Part shown: in pieces, positions 5,243-6,171 of the stretch | Position numbering within the stretch: position 1 is the stretch's first letter | How the letters are laid out: each line of letters starts with the position of its first letter | Source: Planctomycetaceae bacterium | Lineage (GTDB): Bacteria; Planctomycetota; Planctomycetia; Planctomycetales; Planctomycetaceae | Direction: 5' to 3' | Length of the DNA stretch: 6,171 bases | Assembly (NCBI GenBank): GCA_029259875.1 | Contig: JAJDEK010000241.1 | Span: forward strand, 1 to 6,171 | Notes under the pieces: model-generated | What the model saw: the letters and a program-made list of their open reading frames with translations, nothing else | The model's database searches: none | What the model was told of the DNA's origin: nothing | Program-made: the position numbers and the translations under genes

Positions 5243-6171
5243 TGTCCCAACTCACCCGGCCAACGATCCAGCAAGACACCCATCAGTGGTCCCATGAAGA
5301 TGTCGGGTGTGTATCCGATGACCGAGACGATGCCCACCGCTTTGCCTGTATCACCAAACGGCACGCGTCCTTCTTCCATTATCGCATAATACAGGCCTCG
5401 CAAAGCGAACACCGCTGCGCTGGTGGCAATCAATATCGCAAAGAAGAACACAGTCATGCCGGGGCGAAATGCGCCTGCGGCGATCACAGCACTGCCCATT
5501 CCGAATACCAGCATACTCAATATCGCCATCCGGGTAACGCCAAAGCGATCAGCAAGAATGCCCGCAATAACCGCTGCAAAAGGCCGAACCCACATTGAAA
5601 GTGTGCCGACCCTGGCCGCTTGAACTTCGTCGAAATCCAAGACGTCGTATGCGTACAGCGAGACATCGTCCAAACCCTTGTATCCTACGTACGCGCAGAC
5701 AACAACGATTGCTTGCAGCCACACCGTCGGCATTCGCAACAAACGGCCGACTCCTTTCGGCTGGAACTTGTTCTGTAAGTCAGGTGGTAAGTCAGGGGAC
5801 GGTTCGCTCCACCGTGGTAGAGCAAACCATACGAATACAGCAGCGGCAAACGTGATACCCGAAAACAAAAAGATGACTTGCTGAAAGGCGTTTGCCCGCT
5901 GGTCTGGTGTTGCACTTTGAACTTCGTCGGGCATGAAGAAGGAGAATAATACCACTGCACCGCTGCCAATGGCAGCAGCAACCAGTCCACGTCCTCCGTC
6001 GAGTATTCCAAAGGCGCGACCAGGTAGATTGGCCCCGCCCCACGCGCGGGTTGCTCGAATGAGCGGTGCCCAAAATAATAAAATCGTCGTGACACCCCAG
6101 AAACCATACAGCACCTTTAGTGAAGCGAACGATGGTATCGATGCCATCACCAGACCACCAATCGAGGTTGC
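5152..6171 (-). CDS. MFS transporter (N-terminus truncated by window)
   Basis: This is a major facilitator superfamily permease of the inner membrane. The frame is open to the right edge and encodes 339 residues, so the GTG at 6150 is probably internal and the first few helices are missing (full members have about 400-450 residues). Numbered from that GTG, 'GRAFGILDGGRGLVAA' (44-59) is a conserved loop-helix segment in the N-terminal half. A central polar linker spans about 112-137, and the MFS loop signature appears as 'GILADRFGVTRMAIL' (197-211) in the second half. Further hydrophobic helices run to the end, with the last at about 305-326. The segments 'RGLYYAIMEEG' (251-261) and 'GYTPDIFMGPLMGVLLD' (279-295) resemble YihN-like permeases as I recall them; the substrate is unknown. 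It ends in TGA, 91 bases inside the convergent methyltransferase gene. The overlapped part encodes the final helix, so this end of the MFS gene looks genuine. Confidence 0.88.
   Translation of the reverse strand, partial: ATSIGGLVMASIPSFASLKVLYGFWGVTTILLFWAPLIRATRAWGGANLPGRAFGILDGGRGLVAAAIGSGAVVLFSFFMPDEVQSATPDQRANAFQQVIFLFSGITFAAAVFVWFALPRWSEPSPDLPPDLQNKFQPKGVGRLLRMPTVWLQAIVVVCAYVGYKGLDDVSLYAYDVLDFDEVQAARVGTLSMWVRPFAAVIAGILADRFGVTRMAILSMLVFGMGSAVIAAGAFRPGMTVFFFAILIATSAAVFALRGLYYAIMEEGRVPFGDTGKAVGIVSVIGYTPDIFMGPLMGVLLDRWPGELGHQYVFAVLTFSAMVGLVALLLFWRIMRRSI

Noticed and set aside
5239..6107. Several open frames on both strands over the MFS gene
   Set aside because: They are shadows of the MFS coding sequence, without domains or ribosome binding sites; the MFS frame has clear membrane helices and motifs.

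Overview
The window reads as a piece of bacterial chromosome, most likely from a planctomycete of moderate GC content (the Gimesia/Rubinisphaera type is my guess). That placement is an inference from protein style: a Flp pilin with a short charged leader, a RecG of the 'LTE-G-(I/L)KM' type, and a methyltransferase family I associate with planctomycetes. No marker gene here proves it. Most of the content is housekeeping.

Layout. The left edge holds the C-terminal end of an LptF/LptG-type lipopolysaccharide-export permease on the plus strand. It converges on a minus-strand group, read right to left as infA (IF-1), rnhA (RNase HI) and recG. Reading recG as one frame gives 691 residues, the expected length, but an in-frame TGA stands where RecG normally has the conserved glycine of its 'TEG' motif. 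The gene therefore appears as a 155-residue wedge-domain ORF and a 533-residue helicase ORF in the same frame.

The divergent side of infA is about 400 bases without a large gene. It holds a strong imperfect hairpin and a 22-codon ORF with a good ribosome binding site, then a 56-residue Flp/type IVb pilin on the plus strand. After a further gene-poor stretch of about 390 bases comes a class I SAM-dependent methyltransferase on the plus strand. It converges on, and overlaps by 91 bases, an MFS transporter on the minus strand that runs off the right edge.

How the genes relate. infA, rnhA and recG serve translation initiation, RNA/DNA hybrid removal and replication-fork/recombination repair. The rnhA-recG gap is only 32 bases, so these two are probably cotranscribed; both act on R-loops. 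A good -10 box in front of rnhA suggests they can be expressed separately from infA. The pilin stands without any Tad assembly genes in view. The methyltransferase and transporter have no visible functional link beyond adjacency. I see no mobile element, CRISPR array, tRNA or rRNA, and no convincing undescribed multi-gene system. The points most worth a second look are the interrupted recG, the antisense overlap at 5152-5242, the 12-bp tandem repeat in front of recG, and the hairpin and small ORF upstream of the pilin.
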